This document shows positions 1 to 7,239 of a DNA stretch of 14,407 nt, piece by piece. Each line of letters begins with the position of its first letter. Position 1 is the stretch's first letter. The notes below the pieces were generated by a model. The model saw only the letters and a program-made list of their open reading frames with translations. It had not been told where the DNA came from and did not search any database. The position numbers were made by a program, and so were the translations under genes. The stretch is from CAZFHP01 sp964519365 (GTDB taxonomy: Bacteria; Babelota; Babeliae; Babelales; RVW-14): positions 1-14,407 of the forward strand of contig CAZFHP010000035.1 of assembly GCA_964519365.1 (NCBI GenBank). Reading direction: 5' to 3'.

Positions 1-133
1 ACAGGCTTCGGTTTGTATGTGGATGAGATGGTACATTTAAGATCCCTTGAAGACTACAAGGTTGATAGGCTGGGTGTGTAAGCACAGTAATGTGTTCAGC
101 TGACCAGTACTAATAGATCGAAAGTTTTATTTG
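1..133 (+). rRNA. rrl: 23S ribosomal RNA, 3' end (partial)
   Basis: This is the last ~130 nt of large-subunit rRNA; the gene begins outside the window. It shows the highly conserved 3'-terminal blocks CCTTGAAGACTACAAGG, TTGATAGGCTGGGTGTG and GCTGACCAGTACTAATAG. The mature 3' end was set about 20 nt after ACTAAT, by analogy with other bacterial 23S rRNAs, so it may be off by several bases. It is followed by a spacer of about 235 nt and then 5S, the usual bacterial order; no tRNA is seen in the spacer. Confidence 0.95.
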
Positions 134-203
134 CATTTTGAGTCTCATACTTAATGAGCTATTAAAAGCTATCGATTAACACAAAAAATCAGACTATAAA
201 GTT

Positions 204-233
204 ATACAGGTGCAGGCTTGCCTGCACCTGTAT
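204..233 (+). repeat. Perfect 14-bp hairpin in the 23S-5S spacer
   Basis: ATACAGGTGCAGGC (204-217) and GCCTGCACCTGTAT (220-233) are exact reverse complements separated by only TT, so in RNA they form a long GC-rich stem with a CUUG-like tip. It is not followed by a T-run, so it is not a typical intrinsic terminator. In the rRNA precursor it would be a double-stranded element between 23S and 5S. A processing (RNase III-like) site is a reasonable inference; an inserted palindromic repeat is the alternative. Confidence 0.8.
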
Positions 234-278
234 TGATCACAATTAAATTTGAAATACGTGGGGAAATAAAAAAGTAAG

Positions 279-375
279 AAAATTTCCTGGTGCCCTTCGA
301 TACGATCTAAGAGATCTACTCAGGATTGGTCGGGGTGATTGGGAAACATTAAATGGTATTAAAAATTTCCTGGTG
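279..375. mobile_element. Candidate small palindromic element flanked by a 14-bp direct repeat at the 5S gene start
   Basis: AAAATTTCCTGGTG occurs at 279-292 and again at 362-375, where it runs into the 5S gene. Between the copies lie 69 bp starting CCCTTCGATACG and containing the inverted repeat GATCT(304-308)-AAG-AGATC(312-316), with an outer CCT/AGG pairing (294-296 with 322-324). The pattern CCCTTCGA, hairpin, CTCAGGAT resembles palindromic interspersed repeats that I recall from many bacterial genomes. The arrangement looks like a short element that inserted at the 5S 5' end and duplicated its target, leaving 5S intact. A chance or recombination-made duplication is possible. Confidence 0.45.
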
Positions 376-483
376 GCGATAGTGATGGGGTAACACCTGT
401 TCCCATCCCGAATACAGAAGTGAAGACCATTACGCCGAAGATACTTGGCTGGAGACGGCCTGGGAAAATAGGTACTGCCAGGA
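368..483 (+). rRNA. rrf: 5S ribosomal RNA
   Basis: This is a complete 5S rRNA of about 116 nt. The terminal helix is visible as TCCTGG (368-373) pairing with CCAGGA (478-483). The conserved block CCTGTTCCCATCCCGAATAC followed by AGAAGTGAAG is present, as is the 3'-half sequence around TACTTGGCTGGAGACGGCCTG. It lies downstream of 23S in the same orientation and is followed within 10 nt by an intrinsic terminator, so it is the last gene of the rRNA operon. Confidence 0.95.
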
Positions 484-492
484 TTTAAATTA

Positions 493-523
493 GGGCTTTC
501 GAGAAATCGAAGGCCCTTTTTTT
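493..523 (+). terminator. Intrinsic terminator of the rRNA operon
   Basis: GGGCTTTCGA (493-502) pairs with TCGAAGGCCC (507-516) with one G-U pair around a GAAA loop (503-506), followed at once by seven T. It lies ten bases after the 5S gene. The T-run ends exactly where an in-frame ATG (524) begins, which argues against that ATG being the start of the next gene. Confidence 0.93.
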
Positions 524-538
524 ATGCTCAAAATTTAT

Positions 539-543
539 GAAGG
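539..543 (+). promoter_or_regulatory. Ribosome binding site deciding a GTG start
   Basis: GAAGG at 539-543 sits 7 nt before the GTG at 551-553. The upstream in-frame ATG (524) has only the T-run of the rRNA terminator in front of it and therefore no ribosome binding site. Confidence 0.6.
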
Positions 544-550
544 TAAGAGA

Positions 551-1810
551 GTGAGAGCAAGTTTCTTTTTAAATTTTTTGTTAGGATTTTTTCTTGTATC
601 GGGTTTAAGGGCTCAGACTATTGTTTCAGTAGCCGGACCATCATGTTCTGGTAAATCGACATTAACAAAATCTTTGTATGAAAAATTTCAAGGAACAAAA
701 GAAGACTGGGTAATCTTAGATTTAGACGAACTTCTTGAAGAAAAGTATAAGAGTGAAAAAAACTTGTCGAGGGAAGAGGTCGATGCTCAAGCGCTTGTTT
801 ATTTACAAAATAAGGCTCATGAATTCTTACTGGCTGGGAAGAATATTATTATCGATACGAACGTTTGGTCAGACGATTTTTTGGGAACTTTTGATAAGAT
901 TGAAGATAATCTTAAATGTTTTTGCGTATTGGTATATGCCCCATTATCTGTGCTTCTAGAGCGAGATGCTTTGCGAAATAAACGATTGCAAAGAAGTGAG
1001 AAAAGAGCATGTTGGGCAAAACAGTATGTAGAAAAGACGTTTGGTGAATTTTATTCTGCTGATGGGATGGCAAAGTTTACATATGATTTTCTTGTTGATA
1101 GTGTGCTTGAGTTTGTAGACAAGAGTGCAGGTAATATTTTTGATAGCATTGAAAAATCAATGGAGTTTGATATGTGTAAAGATAAAGAGAAAAATACGAT
1201 TATGTTTTATGATGAGCATGCACATGATTGGCAGTCAAAGTATGAAAAAGTAAGTAAGCCACGTTCTTTTTGGCAAGAAGAGGTTAATGATTTTTTCAAA
1301 ATGCTTTCAGAAAATTTGGGCAAGAGTATTATTGAGATTGGTTCGGGTAAGGGCGTAGAAGCCCAAAAGTTTATAGGGCTTGGATGTGATTATACAGGTA
1401 TTGACCCATCAAAGGGTTTACTTGAACGGGCTCAAACGCGAAATCCTGACGGCGAATTTCTTAACATGAGTGTTTATGAGCTATCGTCGCTCAAAAGAAA
1501 GTTTGATGGATTTTGGTCAGCGGCTGTCCTGTTACATGTTTCTCACGAAAGAATAAACGAGGCTTTGCGTGCGATAAATAGCGTTCTTGTGTCTGGAGGG
1601 GTTGGCTTTATATCGTTGGCACATGGAGAGGGAGAATGTGTTGGGAAAGATGGGCGTTGGTTTTTCTATTACTCAAAAGAAGAATTTTATGAGTTGTTAA
1701 AAAATAATGGGTTTCGAGTAGAAAAATATTATACAAAGCCTAGCAAGAGTAACCATGCATGGGGTGAGTGGGGAGTATTTTTTGTCCGGAAGATAGCAGA
1801 ACACGGGTGA
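551..1810 (+). CDS. Signal-peptide-bearing P-loop kinase / class I SAM-dependent methyltransferase fusion
   Basis: I start this gene at GTG 551 (419 residues). The same frame opens at ATG 524, but that codon abuts the rRNA terminator and has no ribosome binding site. With the GTG start, residues 1-21 read as a signal peptide or membrane anchor: Arg, a long hydrophobic run (FFLNFLLGFFLV), then SGLRA-Q. A P-loop NTPase follows, with Walker A GPSCSGKST (29-37), an acidic ILDLDE stretch (about 55-60) and IIIDTN (about 99-104). It resembles small-molecule or zeta-toxin-like kinases. The C-terminal part (about 218-415) is a class I methyltransferase: IIEIGSGKG (260-268, SAM motif I), an acidic residue in YTGIDPS (about 281-287), FDGFWSAAVLLHV (motif IV region) and GRWFFYY near the end. 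Substrates are unknown. A P-loop kinase needs ATP, so an exported one would make sense only if it reaches the host; that part is inference. An internal ATG before MFYDEHAHDW could give a separate methyltransferase, but the frame is unbroken. Confidence 0.8.
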   Translation: MRASFFLNFLLGFFLVSGLRAQTIVSVAGPSCSGKSTLTKSLYEKFQGTKEDWVILDLDELLEEKYKSEKNLSREEVDAQALVYLQNKAHEFLLAGKNIIIDTNVWSDDFLGTFDKIEDNLKCFCVLVYAPLSVLLERDALRNKRLQRSEKRACWAKQYVEKTFGEFYSADGMAKFTYDFLVDSVLEFVDKSAGNIFDSIEKSMEFDMCKDKEKNTIMFYDEHAHDWQSKYEKVSKPRSFWQEEVNDFFKMLSENLGKSIIEIGSGKGVEAQKFIGLGCDYTGIDPSKGLLERAQTRNPDGEFLNMSVYELSSLKRKFDGFWSAAVLLHVSHERINEALRAINSVLVSGGVGFISLAHGEGECVGKDGRWFFYYSKEEFYELLKNNGFRVEKYYTKPSKSNHAWGEWGVFFVRKIAEHG

Positions 1811-1831
1811 TAATTTTATCACCCGTGTTTT
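1801..1831 (+). terminator. Intrinsic terminator overlapping the stop of the kinase-methyltransferase gene
   Basis: ACACGGGTGATAA (1801-1813) and TTATCACCCGTGT (1816-1828) form a perfect 13-bp inverted repeat that includes the TGA stop codon, followed by TTTAGTTTTC. On the minus strand no T-run follows, so it mainly serves the plus-strand gene, although the hairpin sits between two convergent genes. Confidence 0.8.
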
Positions 1832-1837
1832 AGTTTT

Positions 1838-2548
1838 CTAAATTTGTACGTTTGGCGACGAGTGTTTAGCTTTAGATATTCTTTGTTGCATCTGTGTTTT
1901 TTCTAAAAAATTTCGGACACGTAACCCATGATTGCGCATCACTTCTTTATCTTGTTCAAATTCTTGATCGCAGTTTAGAACAAGAACGGGGACATCTTTT
2001 AAGCATTCATGAACGTTTTGTTTTTCGCCCAAAAATGCCTCATGTCTGTCATGTATTTGTCTCAGATAAAAAAGGGTCAAATCTTTTTCTGATACTCGAT
2101 TACGTTTTTTTACCCGAGCAATACAGGTTGTTGGGGATGCTTGTAAGTAAATAAACCCATGAGGTGGCTGGCAATTTTTATGGAGTAAAAAATCGACCCA
2201 CTTTAAATATATTTCCCATTCAATATCGTTAAAATAGCCGCTACTTTTTCCATTAAGAGCAAAGCAATAATGACCAGAATAAATAGACCGTTCCATGATG
2301 CGTTTATGATTAGCATTGCTTTGTTGTTCTATATGATCGTTTGCCCGAGTAATCATGGCCATTGTTTCAATTGTATACGCCCATCGATTAGGATTATTGT
2401 AAAAATTTTCAAGAAGTGATTTGCCGTGTGTGTTATTATTCCAACTATCTAAAGGTTCTTGAATGATTGATATTTCGGGGCAATTTTGAGTTAGCAAGTC
2501 TAAGAATGTTGATTTGCCGACGCCAATATTTCCTTCTAAAATATACAT
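1838..2548 (-). CDS. Deoxynucleoside kinase (dCK/dGK/TK2-like family)
   Basis: A 236-residue deoxynucleoside kinase that phosphorylates a deoxyribonucleoside to its 5'-monophosphate in the cytosol, for nucleotide salvage. The family pattern is complete: P-loop GNIGVGKST (6-14), EPLDSW (31-36, the E..W substrate-pocket motif), ERS (86-88, the ERS/DRS motif with the conserved Arg), and the arginine-rich LID RVKKRNR (145-151). The length fits the family. This is the non-TK1 class, common in eukaryotes and in some Gram-positive and host-associated bacteria; the base specificity cannot be read from the sequence. It starts at ATG 2548 with GGGAAAAG as a modest ribosome binding site. It is downstream of the 992-residue gene but separated from it by a terminator, so it is probably transcribed on its own. 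Its last ~20 residues are polar and may be disordered. Confidence 0.92.
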   Translation of the reverse strand: MYILEGNIGVGKSTFLDLLTQNCPEISIIQEPLDSWNNNTHGKSLLENFYNNPNRWAYTIETMAMITRANDHIEQQSNANHKRIMERSIYSGHYCFALNGKSSGYFNDIEWEIYLKWVDFLLHKNCQPPHGFIYLQASPTTCIARVKKRNRVSEKDLTLFYLRQIHDRHEAFLGEKQNVHECLKDVPVLVLNCDQEFEQDKEVMRNHGLRVRNFLEKTQMQQRISKAKHSSPNVQI

Positions 2549-2632
2549 GATATACTTTTCCCATTATAGTTTGCTTGAGATTAATTTTATTACGTTTTAT
2601 TTTTACAAAAAAAGACAATGTTCGTTAAGGCT

Positions 2633-2663
2633 AAACAAAAAGTTTACGCTTTGCAAGCCGTAA
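2633..2663 (-). terminator. Intrinsic terminator after the 992-residue secreted protein gene
   Basis: Read on the minus strand: TTACG, a bulged G, CTT, loop GCA, AAG, CGTAA, then AC and TTTTTGTTT. The plus-strand arms are 2644-2651 and 2655-2663, with C2658 bulged. It begins a few bases after the gene's stop codon at 2668. Confidence 0.7.
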
Positions 2664-2667
2664 CCAA

Positions 2668-5646
2668 TTATCTATTAACACGTACCCCCCAGTCGCCAGG
2701 CACAACCCACGCTCCAGATGCTGTATCTCGCGCAAGTGTGCTTACATGAAAGCTTGTTTCCCAATCAAGATCAAGGTCGTTAAGAATAGACTTTTCTTCT
2801 TTTAGTACGTTTGAACTTAATTTTTCAGAAGAGATTGGGGTAATGCGAACGAAATCTATTAAACCATTATTTTTAGGGACCATATTGAAAAGCAGAGAGC
2901 CATCGGTTGTTATTTTTGTGCGCAGTTCTTTGAGTTGTAAAAATGGTTGAGCGACAATCTTTTTGTTCCCATCGTTTTTCGTATCGATAGTTTGAGCTTC
3001 TACTGTGCTATTAGGCTTTGTTACTGCAATGCGATATACCTGGGGGATTATTTCAGAGCTTTGAGCGTCTGTTAGTTCTTCACCATCTTCTGCTTGTCGT
3101 TGTCCTAATACAAGTGCATAGACTGTACTTGGGAGTGTTGCTTGCCCATCGCTATTTATGTTTGAAAGTTGTTGCAATTGAATTGTTATCCCCGATGGGC
3201 TATGGGTGACTGGAGTAAGCGATTGGAAATCTGTCGTGTATTGAATCCCGTTTTTTGTTGCAATAACGCCCACACTGTTATCAGTGTCTGATGGGTTACT
3301 CATGACAACAAGGTCAGAGCCACCAGACACTGTTGGCTCATAAGTAGCGTTGGTATCACTTGCGACGTTAAAAGTATACAGTTTCTCTTGTGTCAAAATA
3401 ATGACAGATTCGTTTTTTTTAACTTTCCCTGTCCCTAGGCCAAAGACGGGTTTTGAGATGATTTTTTCTGCAAATCGGTCCCATGACTTGCCGGTTGCTG
3501 CGGCTTTAAGGCTTGTTTGCCCTGTTGCTAGTTGTAATTTGGCGACGCCGTGATATCCCCCGACGAAGATAGAGCCGTCTTTTGCCACAGTTGCTTGGCA
3601 GAGTGGGGCGATGTCTTTTAATTTTTGGTCTGAATAGAGAATAATCGTTTTGTCTATCTTTTGGCCGGCGATTGTTAGGTCTTTAGTTGAGAATTTTTGT
3701 GTTGGTTTAAATTCACCATCGTCGATAGCGCCTGTTTGAATAAGAGCAACGCTGTCATATCCAAGGGCAACAAGCATTGAAAGATTTGCATAGCCGAATG
3801 TTTTGCGGGGGAAATTAAATATCTCATGAACCCCGCCTGTTTCTTGGTCAAAAATATCAGCAAGGGCATTGCTGAGTAAATACTGTTCTTCTTTGTTTGT
3901 GCTTGTATTTGTATCTGTGTCTGTATTTGTTTGCAAGCTTGTTTCCCCTTTTCCCCATGTTGTAATTTCACCAGTATCTGACGAAGCGCTTTGTGTTGGG
4001 TCATCATCGCCACCGGTGCTGATGAAGTAAAAGTTTCCGGTTTTTATATCAAGCCCGGCGCCAAAAACTTTGATGGCTGAACCCATAACGCGTTCAGAAG
4101 GCGTCCAGCCGGCGATAAAGCCATCTTTGTTGAAAATAGCGGTGCTTTTAAAAATACCGGCATCTTTTTTCTTTGGTCCAGCAAGCGCTATGTATACAGA
4201 GTCGCCGTTGACAAAAAGGTCTGTGATCCATGAACCAGCAACGGGGTTTGTTTTTCCTCCAACACAAACAGGCACATGATCTCGGGTTGGCATGTGATCA
4301 AATTCTGTGGGAGTTTGAAATTTATTATTTTTGTCAAGTTCAGGGACGCCTTCTTCGTCTGTTTTTTTTACGCGAGCAATAGTGCCGTTTGTTGCTTTAT
4401 CGCTGTCGTCTGAGATTAATGGGAGCGCGTAGACCCAATCTTCTGCGTCTATTAAAATCGTATTACCAAGTGCAACTGGATTTGTTGACATGATACTATT
4501 GACGATTAAGTAATATTTGTTTGTGCTTGTGTGCATGGTTCTAATGTGAGGGATACTTACTTGTATTTCGTTTGTGCCTTTGTGTGAGACTTCTGTTAGA
4601 TTTGTCTTTTGATCATAGTAAAACCCGATAATGCGATTGTGTATGTTTTTTTGTTCTTTCTGACTAGTGCCATAGAATAAATCTTTTTTGGGTGTTCGTA
4701 TGATATGTGTCAAGTCAAAAGCTCCGTCTCGATAATAGCCTCCGTTTTGGTCAACATAACCCATTGCAACGCCAAGCACCCCGCCTTCTTTTGTGTTGTC
4801 ATTTCGGTGAACATTGGTGAGCCCAATGTACAAGCGTTTTAGCTCTGGCTCCCACCACATTGCAGCGTCGTTGCCAATACGAGCATGTGTGATGCCCTTG
4901 CCGCTTTGTGCTCCATGAAATGCAATAAGTCGTTCTGTTACCCCGGCATCCAGATGCCGAGCTCTTATTGTGTCTGCTTCATGGTTAAGTGCGGGGGCAT
5001 CTATTTGTGTAAGGGTGTATACAGGTTCTTCATCATCGTCGCTTTCTCCAGATTTTTTTTTAAGAACAGCGATTCCTCGCTTTGTTGCATCATCTGCACC
5101 AAATAATGTTCCTGCTTCTGGTACGGCGGCAAAAATATAATCTTTTGATGCGGCAAGAGCTGCGATTGGATTGTCGATAGCATCGCCATTGGCATCTTTG
5201 GGGGTTTCGTCTTCTGTTTCGATCGTGTTTTTTGTATCAAAGTTTTCGATAAGCAATACTGATGTTTTTTTACTTTCTGTTGTAAAAAGAGGATATTTAT
5301 TTTCTTTTACAGCCAAAAGAAGAACTTGTTCTTCTGCAATATTATCACCGAGCGCTTCAAAATGTGCTTTTTCTCCATCAAGTAATTTTAATTGTGCTAA
5401 AGCGTAGTTTTTGGCCAAATTTTCTTCTGACGGTGTAAACTTTTTGGCTCCGACAAATAAAACAGGGTTATCGCCATCGCTTGCAAATGCTGTTTTACCA
5501 AATGACACAGAAGATTCTGTTGTTGTCGATGGTTGTTGAATGAGACTTTTAACTTGAAGTTTTGTTGTTCCTATTAGGTGATTGTTACATAAAAAAAGTA
5601 AAAATAAGCTTGAGTACAAAATTTTAATAACGCTTGTTTTTCTCAT
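2668..5646 (-). CDS. Large secreted protein of unknown function
   Basis: I do not recognise this 992-residue protein. It begins MRKTSVIKILYSSLFLLFLC, a clear signal peptide (Arg/Lys n-region, hydrophobic core to about residue 20, likely cleavage around 26). Cys20 does not sit in a proper lipobox. The start has an excellent ribosome binding site, AAGGAG, 7 nt before ATG. The mature protein is rich in short beta-strand-like segments ending in Gly or Asn turns, such as IFVGGYHGVAKLQL and KRLYIGLTNVH, and in Asp/Thr/Lys loops. This is reminiscent of beta-propeller or other all-beta surface proteins, but no named domain can be assigned. An acidic stretch (ESDDDEEP, about 200-207) and a Thr-alternating low-complexity tract (about 572-585) look like linkers. 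It has its own terminator and is followed by an unrelated kinase gene, so it is probably a single-gene unit. An extracellular or outer-membrane-associated role is inferred. Confidence 0.88.
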   Translation of the reverse strand: MRKTSVIKILYSSLFLLFLCNNHLIGTTKLQVKSLIQQPSTTTESSVSFGKTAFASDGDNPVLFVGAKKFTPSEENLAKNYALAQLKLLDGEKAHFEALGDNIAEEQVLLLAVKENKYPLFTTESKKTSVLLIENFDTKNTIETEDETPKDANGDAIDNPIAALAASKDYIFAAVPEAGTLFGADDATKRGIAVLKKKSGESDDDEEPVYTLTQIDAPALNHEADTIRARHLDAGVTERLIAFHGAQSGKGITHARIGNDAAMWWEPELKRLYIGLTNVHRNDNTKEGGVLGVAMGYVDQNGGYYRDGAFDLTHIIRTPKKDLFYGTSQKEQKNIHNRIIGFYYDQKTNLTEVSHKGTNEIQVSIPHIRTMHTSTNKYYLIVNSIMSTNPVALGNTILIDAEDWVYALPLISDDSDKATNGTIARVKKTDEEGVPELDKNNKFQTPTEFDHMPTRDHVPVCVGGKTNPVAGSWITDLFVNGDSVYIALAGPKKKDAGIFKSTAIFNKDGFIAGWTPSERVMGSAIKVFGAGLDIKTGNFYFISTGGDDDPTQSASSDTGEITTWGKGETSLQTNTDTDTNTSTNKEEQYLLSNALADIFDQETGGVHEIFNFPRKTFGYANLSMLVALGYDSVALIQTGAIDDGEFKPTQKFSTKDLTIAGQKIDKTIILYSDQKLKDIAPLCQATVAKDGSIFVGGYHGVAKLQLATGQTSLKAAATGKSWDRFAEKIISKPVFGLGTGKVKKNESVIILTQEKLYTFNVASDTNATYEPTVSGGSDLVVMSNPSDTDNSVGVIATKNGIQYTTDFQSLTPVTHSPSGITIQLQQLSNINSDGQATLPSTVYALVLGQRQAEDGEELTDAQSSEIIPQVYRIAVTKPNSTVEAQTIDTKNDGNKKIVAQPFLQLKELRTKITTDGSLLFNMVPKNNGLIDFVRITPISSEKLSSNVLKEEKSILNDLDLDWETSFHVSTLARDTASGAWVVPGDWGVRVNR
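3893..3933 (-). repeat. Degenerate hexanucleotide repeat coding an alternating-Thr tract
   Basis: On the plus strand GT recurs every 6 bases (G at 3899, 3905, 3911, 3917, 3923, 3929) in units such as TTTGTA, TCTGTG and TCTGTA. On the coding strand it encodes TNTDTDTNTSTN at about residues 572-585 of the large secreted protein. Since a unit is two codons, gain or loss of units would keep the frame, so it can change linker length but not switch the gene off. Confidence 0.75.
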
Positions 5647-5772
5647 GTTTTGATCTCCTTTTTTTAGATATAGATTTTAATGAGCACGTAATACAGGTTA
5701 TATGAAGTACTATGTTATGCAAAAGAATTATGAAAATAAGAGCGTGAGCGAAGAATAAAAGTAAGTTTTTGT

Positions 5773-7239
5773 TTAGAATTTTTGAATTTCTTCTCGGTCA
5801 CTAAAATATTTTTTTTCGTGCTTAACGATATACGTATTTTCATGGCCTTTTCCTAGAAGGGCGATAATACTATTTTCGTCTGCCAAGCGTGCAGCTGTGG
5901 CAATAGCCTGTTTGCGATCAGGTTGACAAATGACAGCCGAACGTTTTTCCTGTCCTATGCCTGTTAGAATTTCATGAATAATTTTTAAACGATCTTCGTC
6001 TCTGGGGTTGTCGTCTGTAACGATAATCGTATCAGCGTATGTTGCTGCAATTTTTCCCATGATTGGTCGCTTGGTTTTATCTCTATCTCCGCCGCATCCG
6101 AAAATAACGATGAGTTTTTTATTTAGGGGGCGCAGCGCTTTAAGAACTGCTTCCATAGATGACGGGTTATGGGCAAAATCAACAAAAGCCCGTGCCCCAT
6201 TTTGTAGCGTATGTAGTTGCAATCTTCCGGGAGCCCCCAGAAACGATTCAAGGGCGTGAGCTATTACTTGTGAGTCTATATGTAACTGTGTACAAAGAGT
6301 AAACGCAAGCATGAGATTATATGCGTTGAATTCACCAAACATGTGCGTATTATGCATGAGATATTTTTTGTTTGAGTGTGTTATCTCAAGATTTATCCCG
6401 GCAAGAGAATTTTGAATAATTCTAAACGAAACATGCGGTGTTTTGCTGTGAGTAGGGGTAGCTTTTTGTGAAATAGTTACAGGAAGAGCACATGTCACGT
6501 TCGTGCTTTGATGTTGTTTGTGTAAGATTTTTTCTAAGGCTTTTTTCCCAAAAAGATCATCTGTGTTTATCACACATGGGGTATTTGGTTTTAGCTTGTC
6601 AAACAACAGCATTTTGGCGTTAAAGTAATTTTGAGTGTTTTTGTAAAAATCTAAATGATCTTGTTCCAAGTTAGTAAATCCTGCTGCTGTAAAGTTTATA
6701 CCGTGTACGCGTTCTAAACTTAAAGCATGAGATGAGACTTCCATTATGACGTAATCGATTTTTTGTGTAATGCATTGCGCGAAGAACATCTGTAGATAGT
6801 CGCTTGATGGAGTCGTAAGTAAACTCTTTTCTTCTTGATTTAAGATCTTATTTTTTATGCCTCCAAGAAGGGCTGTTTTATAGCCTGCATGACGAAGAGC
6901 ATGTTCGATGGCATAAACCGTCGTTGTTTTCCCTTTTGTTCCTGTAATGCCAATTATGTTTAATTTTGAAGCAGGATAGTCGAGCGATTGAGCACTGAGT
7001 TGTGCAAGAGATTGGCGCGTGTTGTGTACGAAAACAAATTCCACGTGTTTGTTTTTTTCCAAAACTTCTTGTACGTGTTTTTTCTGAGTTAAGTCGGCAA
7101 CTATTTTTGTTGCCCCGTGTTCTATAGCTTTTTGAATGAACTGAGTTCCATCTTGTTTAAGGCCTGCTATGGCAACAAATGTTGACTCGGGACCAACATG
7201 ATCTGTATGACCGGTGACGGGGTAGATTTTTGGTATCAT
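5773..7239 (-). CDS. murE: UDP-N-acetylmuramoyl-L-alanyl-D-glutamate--2,6-diaminopimelate ligase
   Basis: MurE adds the third residue of the peptidoglycan stem peptide to UDP-MurNAc-L-Ala-D-Glu in the cytosol, using ATP. The 488 residues show the Mur ligase order: N-terminal domain with STFVAIAGLKQDG, P-loop GITGTKGKTTT (97-107), EVSSHALSLERV, NLEQDHLDFY, a YFNAKMLLF stretch holding the Lys that is normally carbamylated, VDFAHNPSSMEAVL, DNPR (410-413) and GKGHE (450-454). DNPR is the known signature for meso-diaminopimelate rather than lysine. The N-terminus is about 15-20 residues shorter than usual, and the usual DSR segment reads TDHV. An in-frame TGA two codons upstream of ATG 7239 excludes a longer start. 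No other mur or fts gene is adjacent, unlike the usual dcw cluster. No ribosome binding site precedes the ATG. Confidence 0.95.
   Translation of the reverse strand: MIPKIYPVTGHTDHVGPESTFVAIAGLKQDGTQFIQKAIEHGATKIVADLTQKKHVQEVLEKNKHVEFVFVHNTRQSLAQLSAQSLDYPASKLNIIGITGTKGKTTTVYAIEHALRHAGYKTALLGGIKNKILNQEEKSLLTTPSSDYLQMFFAQCITQKIDYVIMEVSSHALSLERVHGINFTAAGFTNLEQDHLDFYKNTQNYFNAKMLLFDKLKPNTPCVINTDDLFGKKALEKILHKQHQSTNVTCALPVTISQKATPTHSKTPHVSFRIIQNSLAGINLEITHSNKKYLMHNTHMFGEFNAYNLMLAFTLCTQLHIDSQVIAHALESFLGAPGRLQLHTLQNGARAFVDFAHNPSSMEAVLKALRPLNKKLIVIFGCGGDRDKTKRPIMGKIAATYADTIIVTDDNPRDEDRLKIIHEILTGIGQEKRSAVICQPDRKQAIATAARLADENSIIALLGKGHENTYIVKHEKKYFSDREEIQKF

Noticed and set aside
524..550. ATG 524 as the start of the kinase-methyltransferase gene
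   Set aside because: The ATG directly follows the T-run of the rRNA terminator and has no ribosome binding site; GTG 551 has GAAGG at proper distance.
2563..2568. TATAAT upstream of the deoxynucleoside kinase as its promoter
   Set aside because: A start from it would cut off the GGGAAAAG ribosome binding site, and there is no -35 at a suitable distance.
3893..3933. CRISPR-like array
   Set aside because: The periodicity is six bases with no spacers and lies within a coding region; it is a low-complexity codon repeat.
3675..4013. 112-codon open frame inside the 992-residue gene
   Set aside because: It lies in another frame on the same strand as a gene with a signal peptide and strong start; its Gln/Thr-rich translation comes from the hexanucleotide repeat.
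2668..5646. Lipoprotein signal at Cys20 of the large secreted protein
   Set aside because: The residues before Cys (LFL) do not fit a lipobox, which needs a small residue directly before the Cys.
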